Source of the DNA: Bacteroidales bacterium H4
Lineage (GTDB): Bacteria > Bacteroidota > Bacteroidia > Bacteroidales > Muribaculaceae
Length of the DNA stretch: 45,118 bases
NCBI GenBank assembly: GCA_001701165.1
Contig: DAAP01000040.1
Location: forward strand, 1-45,118
Direction: 5' to 3'
The notes beneath the pieces are model-generated. The model had not been told where the DNA came from. It did not search any database and was given only the letters and a program-made list of their open reading frames with translations. Of the stretch, positions 1-8,409 are shown one piece after another; position 1 is the first letter of the stretch, and every line of letters begins with the position of its first letter. The position numbers and the translations under genes were made by a program.

Positions 1-2729
1 CCAAAGATGCCAACTACGCCACATGGTGCGTAGACAACGTCAAACTCAACGCGGAAAGCGGCAGCACCCCCGACCCGACACCGACGCCCACTCCCTCCGG
101 TGACTACAAAGGCGATTTCAACTCCTTCAACAACGGTCAAGCCCTGTCCAAACCCTACGGAACATACAAGAACTATACCGGATGGACTGCAACAAATGCC
201 ATCATCCTTGGCGGCGGAGATGACGATTCGAACCCGATATTCAAGTTCATCGGCGCTGCCGGAACACTGGCCCCCACCCTCAATGGCAAGACCTCCGCGC
301 CGGGCAGCCTCGTATCGCCCACACTCACCGGAAGCATCAAGACCCTGACATTCAAGTACGGCTTCGCATTCCCCGAGAGCAAATGCCAATTCACCGTCAA
401 CGTCAAGGACGCCGCCGGCAACGTCATCAAGAGCGAAGTCGTAACTCTCGACAAAATCGAAAAAGCGAAAGCCTACGACTTCAGCCTCGATGTCAACTAC
501 AACGGCAACTTCACCATCGAAATCATCAACAACTGCTACTCCCAGCTCGATGCCAATAAGGACCGCGTGTCCATTTGGAATCTGACCTGGACCGGCATAA
601 ACGATAAAACATTTGTTTACAATAACATACAATTCGAAGTGTTTGAAAACAGCGACTCATGTTATGTTATCGGCGGAGGATCGCCGGAACTCGTTATCCC
701 TGCCTCCGCAATAAATCCGAAAAACAATAAGACATATAAGGTTACTGCCATCGGATCGGCTGCTTTTAAAGGAACTTCGTTGAACTCCATTACAATTCCT
801 GAAGGCGTAACAAGTATCTGGAACGATGCTTTCAACGAATGTCAGTCTTTAACATCCGTAAAAATGCCCAAAACGCTGAAATACATCGGAGTTAGAGCCT
901 TCTATAACTGCTCCAAGTTAAATAATATTTCGCTTAGATATACCAAGTCTTGTGGGAACGAAGCTTTTAGTGGGTGCGAAAGCCTAACAGTTATAGATTT
1001 GGAGGGTATGGCCTCGATAGGTAACAGCGCATTCTATGGCTGCGCCAGTTTAACGGACATAAATATGAAGAATGTCGCCACGCTTGGTTATTCGGCATTC
1101 CGCGGCTGCTCCGGGCTCACTTCCGTGACCATCCCCAACTCGGTCACTTCTATCGGCGACGGCGCTTTCTGGGACTGCTCCGGGCTCACTTTCGTGACTT
1201 TCAATGCCGAAAAGTGCACCCAAATGGGGTCTAACTATTATCCTGTATTTAAATTCTGTACAAGCCTTTCGTCTCTGATAATAGGTGATAAAGTTACCAC
1301 TATTCCTGACTACGCCTTCCGCAGCTGCTACAGGCTGACCTCCGTGACCATCCCCAACTCCGTCACTTCAATCGGCGACTTCGCCTTCTCCAGCTGCTCC
1401 AGGCTGACCTCCGTGACCATCCCCAACTCCGTCACTTCAATCGGCGACTTCGCCTTCTCCAGCTGCTCCAGGCTGACTTCCGTGACCATTCCCAACTCGG
1501 TCACTTCCATCGGCGACTACGCTTTCTTGAACTGCTCCGGGCTGACTTCCGTGACCATTCCCAACTCCGTCACTTCCATCGGCGACGGCGCCTTCTCAGG
1601 CTGCTCCGGACTCACTTCCCTGACCATCCCTAACTCCGTCACTTCAATCGCCTACGACGCTTTCCACGGCTGCTCCGGACTCACTTCCGTGACCATCCCC
1701 AACTCCGTCACTTCTATCGGCAACTTCGCCTTCGCCGGATGTACCAGTCTGACAAACGTAAACTTAGGCAATACGGAGTCAATCGGTGATTGCACGTTCG
1801 CTGGCTGTACCGCTCTAAAAGACATCGACCTCAAAAACGTGACCGAATTGGGCAACAGCGCTTTTTCTAGATGCACTGGGCTTACGGAACTTGACTTGAA
1901 CAAGTTCGCACAACTTGGGACAAACACATTCATGGGCTGTAGCGGACTGAAGTCGCTGGGTATCTTGAAGGCAAGCAAGCTGGATGCAAGCACATTCAAC
2001 GGTTGCGACGCCATCGAGACGCTCGTGCTACCGTATGAATGGGGCGCAGACTTCAAGATGACACTGAGCGGCACGACGCAGCTTAGGACGCTGTATATCG
2101 GCGAAAATACAGCATCAATCCCCAACAAGACCTTCGTCAACAATAAGTACCTCTTCGAAGTATACAGCAATGCCGCAACACCGCCAAGCATCGGCACAGC
2201 CACCTTCAGCAGCGAAACATACTCGTATGCCACGCTGTATGTTCCGCAGGGATGTGTGGACGCCTATAAGGCCGCTACCGGATGGAGCAAATTCGAGGAC
2301 ATCCAAGAGCTCCCATTCCAGATTGTCGTCAAGGACAAGAAAGTCTCGGTAGACCGCACCAAGTCTATACTTGTATCGGCTTCCGTCACCCCGGCATCGT
2401 CCACCTCATCGCCAGTCAAGTGGTATAGCCTCGATGACGAGATTGCCACCGTAACCACCGACGGCGTAGTGACCGGTATGGCCGAAGGCGGCGTGACCAT
2501 CCTGGCATACTGTGACGGCATCACCGCGCCAATGAAAGTCATCGTCAAGAAATTCGACGGCGTGGAAGACGTCATGGCCGATGACCCGACGGAGCTGTCC
2601 GAATTCGACGTGTACAACCTGCAAGGCATCCGTGTGCGTACCAATTGCACGAAGGAGCAGTTGTCCGAGCTGTCTCACGGCATTTATATCCTTGTATCGC
2701 CGCAAGGCCGTAAAAAAGTGATAATCTGA
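1..2729 (+). CDS. BspA-like leucine-rich-repeat surface protein with T9SS tail (5' partial)
   Basis: The reading frame is open from the window edge (first full codon at base 3) to the TGA ending at 2729, so at least 908 residues are present and the N-terminus lies outside. In order it shows the end of a beta-sandwich module, a Pro/Thr linker (about 60-105), and a second beta-sandwich domain (about 105-590) of the kind seen in Bacteroidales cell-surface proteins. A long run of LRR_5/BspA repeats follows (about 690-2290), with the core SVTIPNSVTSIGDxAF repeated. Then come a Big_2 Ig-like domain (about 2317-2556) and a C-terminal segment (VYNLQGIRV...GIYIL) typical of type IX secretion signals. 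It is inferred to be exported by T9SS and anchored at the cell surface, perhaps for adhesion or glycan/protein binding; the ligand is unknown. A GTG at 567 could be mistaken for the start, but coding clearly continues upstream of it. Confidence 0.88.
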   Translation, partial: KDANYATWCVDNVKLNAESGSTPDPTPTPTPSGDYKGDFNSFNNGQALSKPYGTYKNYTGWTATNAIILGGGDDDSNPIFKFIGAAGTLAPTLNGKTSAPGSLVSPTLTGSIKTLTFKYGFAFPESKCQFTVNVKDAAGNVIKSEVVTLDKIEKAKAYDFSLDVNYNGNFTIEIINNCYSQLDANKDRVSIWNLTWTGINDKTFVYNNIQFEVFENSDSCYVIGGGSPELVIPASAINPKNNKTYKVTAIGSAAFKGTSLNSITIPEGVTSIWNDAFNECQSLTSVKMPKTLKYIGVRAFYNCSKLNNISLRYTKSCGNEAFSGCESLTVIDLEGMASIGNSAFYGCASLTDINMKNVATLGYSAFRGCSGLTSVTIPNSVTSIGDGAFWDCSGLTFVTFNAEKCTQMGSNYYPVFKFCTSLSSLIIGDKVTTIPDYAFRSCYRLTSVTIPNSVTSIGDFAFSSCSRLTSVTIPNSVTSIGDFAFSSCSRLTSVTIPNSVTSIGDYAFLNCSGLTSVTIPNSVTSIGDGAFSGCSGLTSLTIPNSVTSIAYDAFHGCSGLTSVTIPNSVTSIGNFAFAGCTSLTNVNLGNTESIGDCTFAGCTALKDIDLKNVTELGNSAFSRCTGLTELDLNKFAQLGTNTFMGCSGLKSLGILKASKLDASTFNGCDAIETLVLPYEWGADFKMTLSGTTQLRTLYIGENTASIPNKTFVNNKYLFEVYSNAATPPSIGTATFSSETYSYATLYVPQGCVDAYKAATGWSKFEDIQELPFQIVVKDKKVSVDRTKSILVSASVTPASSTSSPVKWYSLDDEIATVTTDGVVTGMAEGGVTILAYCDGITAPMKVIVKKFDGVEDVMADDPTELSEFDVYNLQGIRVRTNCTKEQLSELSHGIYILVSPQGRKKVII
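1332..1745 (+). repeat. Six tandem 69-bp LRR-coding repeats
   Basis: Six consecutive 69-bp (23-codon) units start at 1332, 1401, 1470, 1539, 1608 and 1677. Units 1 and 2 are identical over all 69 bases, and the others differ at a few positions. A related single unit lies at about 1108-1180. The unit length keeps the frame, so copy-number change would lengthen or shorten the LRR solenoid without breaking the protein. Confidence 0.9.
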
Positions 2730-2768
2730 TACAACTAAAACTATCAGATATAAGATCTCTCCACCCTT

Positions 2769-2813
2769 GTCTCCTGCACGTCACACCCACGCACGTGCAG
2801 GGGACATTTTTTT
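2769..2813 (+). terminator. Intrinsic terminator of the LRR protein gene
   Basis: Arms GTCTCCTGCACGT (2769-2781) and ACGTGCAGGGGAC (2793-2805) form a 13-bp stem with one T-G wobble and an 11-base loop, followed by a run of seven T at 2807-2813. It lies 40 bases after the stop codon at 2729. Confidence 0.88.
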
Positions 2814-2920
2814 GTGGCGAAGGAAGCCGTGGGCGGGCAGTTTCGGAGGGCATTGTACAATTTAGAGCGGAATTTCGCGTTATTTAAGGGTAATAGCATA
2901 TCTAAATCCACAGGACAACA

Positions 2921-5347
2921 ATGCGTAATACGCACATACATAGAGTCATTTGGCTTATACTTGCAATCGTACTCGGCTGCGGCGTCACGATAGCGCAGGT
3001 CAGGATACACGGAAAAATTACCGACGAGAAAAACGAGGCACTCGAATTTGTCAGCGTGCACGTCCGCGGCACGGCCATAGGTGCAACTTCGGGACTTGAC
3101 GGAACGTACTCGCTAACAGCCCCGGCGGCGGACACCATACGCGTGGTGTTCTCCTGCATCGGCTACCACGAGGTGACACGACGCATCATAGGCGCCAAGG
3201 GCGAGACCTCCCTCAATGTCAAGATGGAACCCGTCACCATCACACTGGAAGGCATCACCGTCACCGATTACCAAAAACAAACAGGCACAGTCCAAACTAT
3301 CAATACTGACAGCTACCGACTGGCGCCCGATGTCAGCGGCGGCAGCGTTGAGAGCCTCATTTCCACTATGGCCGGCGTCACGCAAAGCAACGAGATGTCC
3401 TCGCAATATAGCGTACGCGGCGGCACCTTTGACGAGAACTCGGTGTACATCAACGGTGTTGAAATCTATCGACCGCAGCTCATTTCCTCCGGCCAGCAAG
3501 AAGGCCTCTCCATCATCAATCCCGATATGGTAGGCACCATCGGATTCTCCACAGGCGGATTCGCCGCCCAGTACGGCGACCGCATGTCTTCGGTGCTCGA
3601 CATCACCTATCGCCAGCCCGAAGCCTTCGAAGGCTCGCTCAACCTCAGCCTCCAAGGCGGCGGACTCACCATAGGCACCTCGAGCAAACGCTTCAGCCAG
3701 TTGCACGGCGTTCGCTACAAGAGCAATTCATCGCTACTCAGTTCCATGGACGAGAAAGGCGAATACGACCCGCGCTTCTTCGACTACCAGACCTACATGA
3801 CGCTGAAGATTAGTCCCAAATGGACCGCCTCGGTACTGGGCAATATCAGCATTAACAACTACAAATTCATACCTCACGATCGTAGCACCAATTTCGGCAC
3901 CTCCACCGATGCCAAGCAATTCAAGGTCTATTTTGACGGCCAGGAGAAGGACCGCTTCGAAACGTTCTTCGGCGCCGGCAACATCACTTTCAAGCCCTCC
4001 AAGAAAGCCGAGTATACACTGCTGGCCTCCGGCTACCTCACCAACGAGCTTGTAGCCTACGACATCTCGGGCGAATACTGGCTTGATCAAGCAGGCACCG
4101 GAGGATCGGACAGCGATGGGAGCGTAGGCGGCGAGCTGGGCATAGGTCGCTACTTCGAGCACTCGCGCAACCGCCTCAAAGCATCCGTATTCTCGCTGTC
4201 GCTGCGTGGTGCCAACGGCATCGCCGGACACAATATAGCCTACGGCATCACCTACAACCACGAAAAAATCCACGACCGCACACGCGAATGGGAACGACGT
4301 GATTCAGCCGGATACTCCCTACCCTTTGACCCCAATGCTCTTCGCGTGGTCTACAACTTGCAATCAGCCGAGGATATCGCCGGCAACCGTTTGTCTGCTT
4401 ATGTCCAAGACACTTGGCGCATCAATTCGTCCATAGGCTATTTCAACGTCAATGGCGGCATACGACTCAGCTACTGGGACTTCAATAAAGAAACACTAGT
4501 AAGTCCGCGATTTAATATCGGATTTGTTCCCACGCGTGCGCCGCGATGGACCTTCCGCTTTGCCACCGGCCTATACTACCAGACGCCTTTCTACAAAGAA
4601 TACCGTCAGCCCGTAGTCGATGACAAAGGCAACTATACCATACACTTGAACAGTGACATCAAGTCGCAACGCAGCTTCCAGTTTATTCTCGGCGGCGATT
4701 ACACCTTCCGAGCCTTCGACCGTCCGTTCAAGCTCTCCGCCGAAGCATACTACAAAATCCTCGGCAACCTTATACCTTACGAGATTGACAACCTCAAGAT
4801 AACGTACTCGGGCGTCAACTCTACGTCAGGCTCAACCGCAGGACTGGACATGAAACTCTTCGGGCAATTCGTACCCGGCAGCGATTCATGGGTCAGCTTT
4901 TCACTGATGGATACTCGCGAAAAGCTCAACGGCGTCACCGTGCCCCGTCCCACCGACCGACGCTATAGCTTTGCGCTCTATTTCACCGATTACTTTCCCA
5001 AGCTGCCCAAGCTCAAATTCAGCCTGCGCGGCATATTCAGCGACGGACTACCCACCACAGCTCCGCGTTCGTCACGCGACAAGGGCTATTTCCGCGCCCC
5101 GGCATACAAGCGCGTGGACGTCGGCCTAAGCTACGCCCTGCTGTCACCGCTTGCCGACGGGCGGCAGCGTTCCGGATTCTTAAAGCACATCAAGAGTATA
5201 TGGCTCGGCCTTGATTGCTTCAATCTGTTGGACATCAGCAATGTCAGCTCGTATTACTGGGTAACCGATGTCAACAACCTGCAATACGCCGTGCCCAACT
5301 ATCTGACACGACGCCAACTCAATGTACGTCTCTCTGTAGACTTCTGA
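2921..5347 (+). CDS. TonB-dependent outer-membrane receptor
   Basis: This 808-residue protein starts with a signal peptide (about residues 1-26, ending near TIAQ). A CarboxypepD_reg-like domain follows (about 27-105, with KITDEKNEALEFVSVHVRG), then a TonB plug (about 140-230, with QYSVRGGTFDENSVYINGVE) and a long beta-barrel that ends in an aromatic residue (LSVDF), as outer-membrane barrels do. Such receptors import iron chelates, cofactors or oligosaccharides using TonB-ExbBD energy. No susD-like gene follows, so it is not a classical SusCD pair and the substrate cannot be told. The start is the ATG directly ahead of the signal peptide. It is followed by a hairpin at 5425-5454 and then by an independent promoter for the next gene. 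Confidence 0.9.
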   Translation: MRNTHIHRVIWLILAIVLGCGVTIAQVRIHGKITDEKNEALEFVSVHVRGTAIGATSGLDGTYSLTAPAADTIRVVFSCIGYHEVTRRIIGAKGETSLNVKMEPVTITLEGITVTDYQKQTGTVQTINTDSYRLAPDVSGGSVESLISTMAGVTQSNEMSSQYSVRGGTFDENSVYINGVEIYRPQLISSGQQEGLSIINPDMVGTIGFSTGGFAAQYGDRMSSVLDITYRQPEAFEGSLNLSLQGGGLTIGTSSKRFSQLHGVRYKSNSSLLSSMDEKGEYDPRFFDYQTYMTLKISPKWTASVLGNISINNYKFIPHDRSTNFGTSTDAKQFKVYFDGQEKDRFETFFGAGNITFKPSKKAEYTLLASGYLTNELVAYDISGEYWLDQAGTGGSDSDGSVGGELGIGRYFEHSRNRLKASVFSLSLRGANGIAGHNIAYGITYNHEKIHDRTREWERRDSAGYSLPFDPNALRVVYNLQSAEDIAGNRLSAYVQDTWRINSSIGYFNVNGGIRLSYWDFNKETLVSPRFNIGFVPTRAPRWTFRFATGLYYQTPFYKEYRQPVVDDKGNYTIHLNSDIKSQRSFQFILGGDYTFRAFDRPFKLSAEAYYKILGNLIPYEIDNLKITYSGVNSTSGSTAGLDMKLFGQFVPGSDSWVSFSLMDTREKLNGVTVPRPTDRRYSFALYFTDYFPKLPKLKFSLRGIFSDGLPTTAPRSSRDKGYFRAPAYKRVDVGLSYALLSPLADGRQRSGFLKHIKSIWLGLDCFNLLDISNVSSYYWVTDVNNLQYAVPNYLTRRQLNVRLSVDF

Positions 5348-5424
5348 GGCGCAAGGGCAAGAACTCTCTATCCCCGTAAAATAGGATCGGACAGCATCAA
5401 TATACACACCAACAGACATCGCGA

Positions 5425-5463
5425 CAGACAGCACAATCACAGTTATGCTGTCTGCCACTTTTT
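5425..5463 (+). terminator. Possible terminator after the TonB receptor gene
   Basis: A 9-bp perfect stem CAGACAGCA (5425-5433) / TGCTGTCTG (5446-5454) with a 12-base loop is followed after four bases by five T. It sits between the receptor and the chrA promoter. The loose T-run spacing makes it a weak call. Confidence 0.4.
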
Positions 5464-5466
5464 GCG

Positions 5467-5474
5467 TACCTTTG
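5467..5474 (+). promoter_or_regulatory. Bacteroidota -7 box for the chrA pair
   Basis: TACCTTTG matches TAnnTTTG. It lies 30 bases ahead of the ATG at 5505 and downstream of an upstream in-frame ATG at 5445, so it decides for the start at 5505. No convincing -33 TTTG was found. Confidence 0.5.
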
Positions 5475-5504
5475 CGAGCACAAACCGAGTACATCGCATA
5501 CCTA

Positions 5505-6122
5505 ATGGACAATTCCACCGAGACACATACACCCGCGTCCGAGCACCTGCTTTGGCAGATATTTGTGACGTTCTTCAAGATTGGCGCCTTCACCTTTGGC
5601 GGCGGTTGGGCTATGATTTCAATCATAGAGCGCGAAATCGTTACAACCCACCGCTGGATAAGCCGCGAAGACTTCCTTGACCTGCTGGCAGTGGCCCAGT
5701 CGCTTCCGGGCATTCTGGCCGTAAACATTGCCGTAGCCGTAGGCGACCGCGTGGCCATGCGCCGAGGCAGCATCGTTGCCGCATTAGGCACCATACTCCC
5801 CTCTTTCCTGATTATCCTGACCATTGCGATATTCCTTACGCCCGAACTTATCAACAACAATCCCACACTCATTAAAATCTTCAAAGGTATACGTCCGGCC
5901 GTGGTTGCACTGATAGTCGCCCCCGTAATCTCGGCGGCACGCGCGGCACACATCGACTGGCGCACGGCCATCATCCCCATTGGCGTTGCTCTGCTAATAT
6001 GGTCCAAAATACCCGTAGTTTCCAATCCAATACTATGGATTGTGCTCGGCGCCGTTGGCGGCATTCTCGCGTTTAAGCGCAGTATGCACAATGTCTTCAA
6101 GTCCGGGGAGGGACATGCCTGA
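5505..6122 (+). CDS. chrA: Chromate-type transporter, first half-size subunit
   Basis: A 205-residue membrane protein of the Chromate_transp family. It has the signature FKIGAFTFGGGWAMISIIE near the N-terminus, the conserved VAQSLPGILAVNIAV segment at about residues 60-75, and several hydrophobic helices. With the next gene it makes up a split (short-chain) CHR pair in the inner membrane. Proven members export chromate, but in anaerobic gut bacteria the natural substrate is uncertain. I chose the ATG at 5505 because the candidate promoter lies between 5445 and 5505 and the extra N-terminal residues look unrelated. The stop overlaps the next start by one base (TGATG). Confidence 0.85.
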   Translation: MDNSTETHTPASEHLLWQIFVTFFKIGAFTFGGGWAMISIIEREIVTTHRWISREDFLDLLAVAQSLPGILAVNIAVAVGDRVAMRRGSIVAALGTILPSFLIILTIAIFLTPELINNNPTLIKIFKGIRPAVVALIVAPVISAARAAHIDWRTAIIPIGVALLIWSKIPVVSNPILWIVLGAVGGILAFKRSMHNVFKSGEGHA

Positions 6123-6685
6123 TGATATACCTGCACCTTATTTGGAGCTACCTAAAAATTGGCATCTTCGGCTTCGGCGGCGGATATGCCATGCTCGCCC
6201 TCATCCAAAGCGAGGTGGTCGAACCGGGCTGGATTTCAAACAAAACATTTACGGACATCGTAGCCATTTCGCAAATGACACCAGGGCCCATAGGTATCAA
6301 TTCGGCCACTTACATTGGCTATACAGCGCCCGGAGTCGCCGGATTTGATGGATGGTGGTGGGGCGTTTTGGGCTCGCTCCTATGCACTCTGGTGGTGATG
6401 ATTCCTTCTTTCGTTCTTGTATCACGTCTCAACCACTACATCATACGTCATCGCGATAGCGAGTACGTCAAAGGCATATTCCTCGGCCTGCGACCTGTGG
6501 TGGTGGGACTGATAGCATCAGCGGCACTGCTGTTGATGAATAATGAGAACTTTGGAACAGAGACCTATGACATCGTGGCAAGTATCATCATATGTGTCGC
6601 GTCCTTCTGCGTAGTATTTTTCACAAAAATACACCCCATCTGGGCCATCGTGGCCGCCGGCATCGCCGGATTATTCATATTTTGA
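6122..6685 (+). CDS. chrA: Chromate-type transporter, second half-size subunit
   Basis: A 187-residue partner of the preceding gene and its distant homologue. It carries YLKIGIFGFGGGYAMLALIQ near the N-terminus and the SQMTPGPIGINSATYIGY segment (about residues 55-75), with four or five further hydrophobic helices. In split CHR systems the two halves are both needed and sit in opposite membrane orientations. Translation is probably coupled through the one-base TGATG overlap at 6120-6124. The stop is five bases before folC, so all three genes are likely one transcript. Confidence 0.85.
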   Translation: MIYLHLIWSYLKIGIFGFGGGYAMLALIQSEVVEPGWISNKTFTDIVAISQMTPGPIGINSATYIGYTAPGVAGFDGWWWGVLGSLLCTLVVMIPSFVLVSRLNHYIIRHRDSEYVKGIFLGLRPVVVGLIASAALLLMNNENFGTETYDIVASIIICVASFCVVFFTKIHPIWAIVAAGIAGLFIF

Positions 6686-6690
6686 CATCA

Positions 6691-8007
6691 ATGGATTACA
6701 ACGAGACACTCCAATACCTATACGCACGACTTAAGACGTTCCACCATATCGGACAGGATGCTTACAACCCCGGGCTCGAAAACATACGCCTACTGTCTGA
6801 CGCCTTCGGCAATCCGCACCGAGGACTCAAATGCGTGCACATCGGCGGCACCAACGGCAAAGGCAGCACGGCACACACCATTGCAGCCGTACTTCAGGCC
6901 GCCGGATACCGCACTGGGCTATATACATCTCCGCATCTTCTGGACTTTGACGAACGCATCCGCGTTAATGGTACGCCCATTGGCCATGATTATGTAGTCG
7001 ACTTTGTACAACGATATATGTCCATGGACATACACGGATGCAATCCATCGTTCTTCGAACTGGCCACGGTGATGGCCTTCGAGTACTTCAAGAAACAAAA
7101 TGTGGACATAACCGTCATTGAAGTCGGCCTCGGCGGACGCCTCGATTCGACCAATATCATCAATCCGGAAGTAGCCGCAGTCACTAATATTTCGTTGGAA
7201 CATACCGCCATCTTGGGCAATACTCGCGCAGCCATAGCGGCCGAAAAATCCGGCATATTCAAGCCCGGCGCCGAGGCCGTTTTAGGCGAAGCCGATGCCG
7301 AGATACTGCCCGTATTCCGCAAGGCTGCCGATTCTGTCGGTGTTCCACTCTCCGTTGCAAAACCCTATTGGGCACACATAGATACAGACAAAGACGGTAT
7401 GTACATCTACCGCGGTACGCGCTGGGGAGATGTCAGGGGACAACTCACCGGCGAATGTCAGAAAGCGAATGCCGCCACGGCCATGGCCGTCATCGAGGCC
7501 CTCGTAAGACGCGGATGGCATATTGACGGGGAGGCTGTCCGCCACGGCTTTGCACACGTGACTGACACCGGACTTACAGGCCGATGGAGCGTGCTGCAAC
7601 ACCGCCCCACCGTCATATGCGACACCGGACACAACCCCGGATGCTGGAAGTTCATTACGCCTCGCCTGGCAGCTATGAACCATCACAAGCTATTCATTGT
7701 CATAGGTTTCGTCTCAGACAAGAACTACGCGGACATTCTGACATCTGTGCCACGTGACGCCCGTTATTTCTTTGTAGCTCCCGATACTCCTCGCGCCGCA
7801 CGTGCAGCCGATGTGGCTGCCGCCGCCGCACTTGTCGGCATTCGCGGCGAGGTCTGCGCTTCCGTATCCGATGGCTACCACAAAGCACTTGCCGCCGCCA
7901 AAACGACTTATGACGACGGCAAGGACGATGCTGTGGTTTTTGTGGGTGGGAGCAATTTCGTTGTTGCCGAAATGCTGGCCGCACGCAGAAAGGGAACAGT
8001 AAATTAA
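6691..8007 (+). CDS. folC: Bifunctional folylpolyglutamate/dihydrofolate synthase
   Basis: This Mur-ligase-family protein of 438 residues adds glutamate to dihydropteroate or folates in the cytoplasm. The P-loop GGTNGKGS is at residues 52-59. The folate/substrate loop TSPHLLDFDERIRVNG and the metal/ATP segment VEVGLGGRLDSTN follow, and the C-terminal domain carries the DTGHNPG motif. Length is normal. The start is the ATG at 6691, five bases after the stop of the transporter gene; an upstream in-frame codon at 6592 lies inside that gene and was not used. Confidence 0.93.
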   Translation: MDYNETLQYLYARLKTFHHIGQDAYNPGLENIRLLSDAFGNPHRGLKCVHIGGTNGKGSTAHTIAAVLQAAGYRTGLYTSPHLLDFDERIRVNGTPIGHDYVVDFVQRYMSMDIHGCNPSFFELATVMAFEYFKKQNVDITVIEVGLGGRLDSTNIINPEVAAVTNISLEHTAILGNTRAAIAAEKSGIFKPGAEAVLGEADAEILPVFRKAADSVGVPLSVAKPYWAHIDTDKDGMYIYRGTRWGDVRGQLTGECQKANAATAMAVIEALVRRGWHIDGEAVRHGFAHVTDTGLTGRWSVLQHRPTVICDTGHNPGCWKFITPRLAAMNHHKLFIVIGFVSDKNYADILTSVPRDARYFFVAPDTPRAARAADVAAAAALVGIRGEVCASVSDGYHKALAAAKTTYDDGKDDAVVFVGGSNFVVAEMLAARRKGTVN

Positions 8008-8034
8008 GGACTATCCCACCCGGCATATCAAGGC

Positions 8035-8409
8035 TTAACGAAGCGCAATGACTTCCACCTCGACAAGCACGTTCTTGGGCAAGGTCTTCACTGCCACAGC
8101 CGAACGAGCGGGATACGGAGCGGTAAACACCGAGGCATACACTTCATTCATAGCGACAAAATCGCCCATATCAGCAAGGAATACAGTGGTCTTGACCACA
8201 TTATCCACTGTCAATCCGGCTTCCTTGAGTATTGCGCACACATTGGCAAGTGACTGTTTGGTCTGCGCCTCGATGCCCTCGGGGATTTCACCGGTAGCCG
8301 GATTGATGGGAATTTGACCGGAAGCATATACGAATGTTCCGGTGTCGATGGCCTGACTATAAGGACCGATTGCGCCGGGAGCGGCGGAAGTTGCAATTAC
8401 TTTCTTCAT
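8035..8409 (-). CDS. ridA: RidA family enamine/imine deaminase
   Basis: A 124-residue YjgF/YER057c/UK114 protein that hydrolyses reactive enamines and imines formed by PLP enzymes such as threonine dehydratase. Visible signatures are GPYSQAID near residue 17, SGQIPINPATGE, the substrate-carboxylate arginine in PARSAVAV and the C-terminal VLVEVEVIAL with the catalytic-site glutamate. It is full length. Its ATG overlaps the stop of the upstream brkB-type gene by four bases (8406-8409), so the two are co-transcribed and probably translationally coupled. Confidence 0.92.
   Translation of the reverse strand: MKKVIATSAAPGAIGPYSQAIDTGTFVYASGQIPINPATGEIPEGIEAQTKQSLANVCAILKEAGLTVDNVVKTTVFLADMGDFVAMNEVYASVFTAPYPARSAVAVKTLPKNVLVEVEVIALR

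Noticed and set aside
1108..1745. Regular repeats considered as a CRISPR array
   Set aside because: The 69-bp units are contiguous and coding (LRR_5), with no unique spacers and no cas genes nearby.
5180..6136. 318-codon minus-strand frame over the end of the TonB receptor and chrA
   Set aside because: Both plus-strand genes have clear families here; the antisense frame is an artefact of GC-rich codon use.
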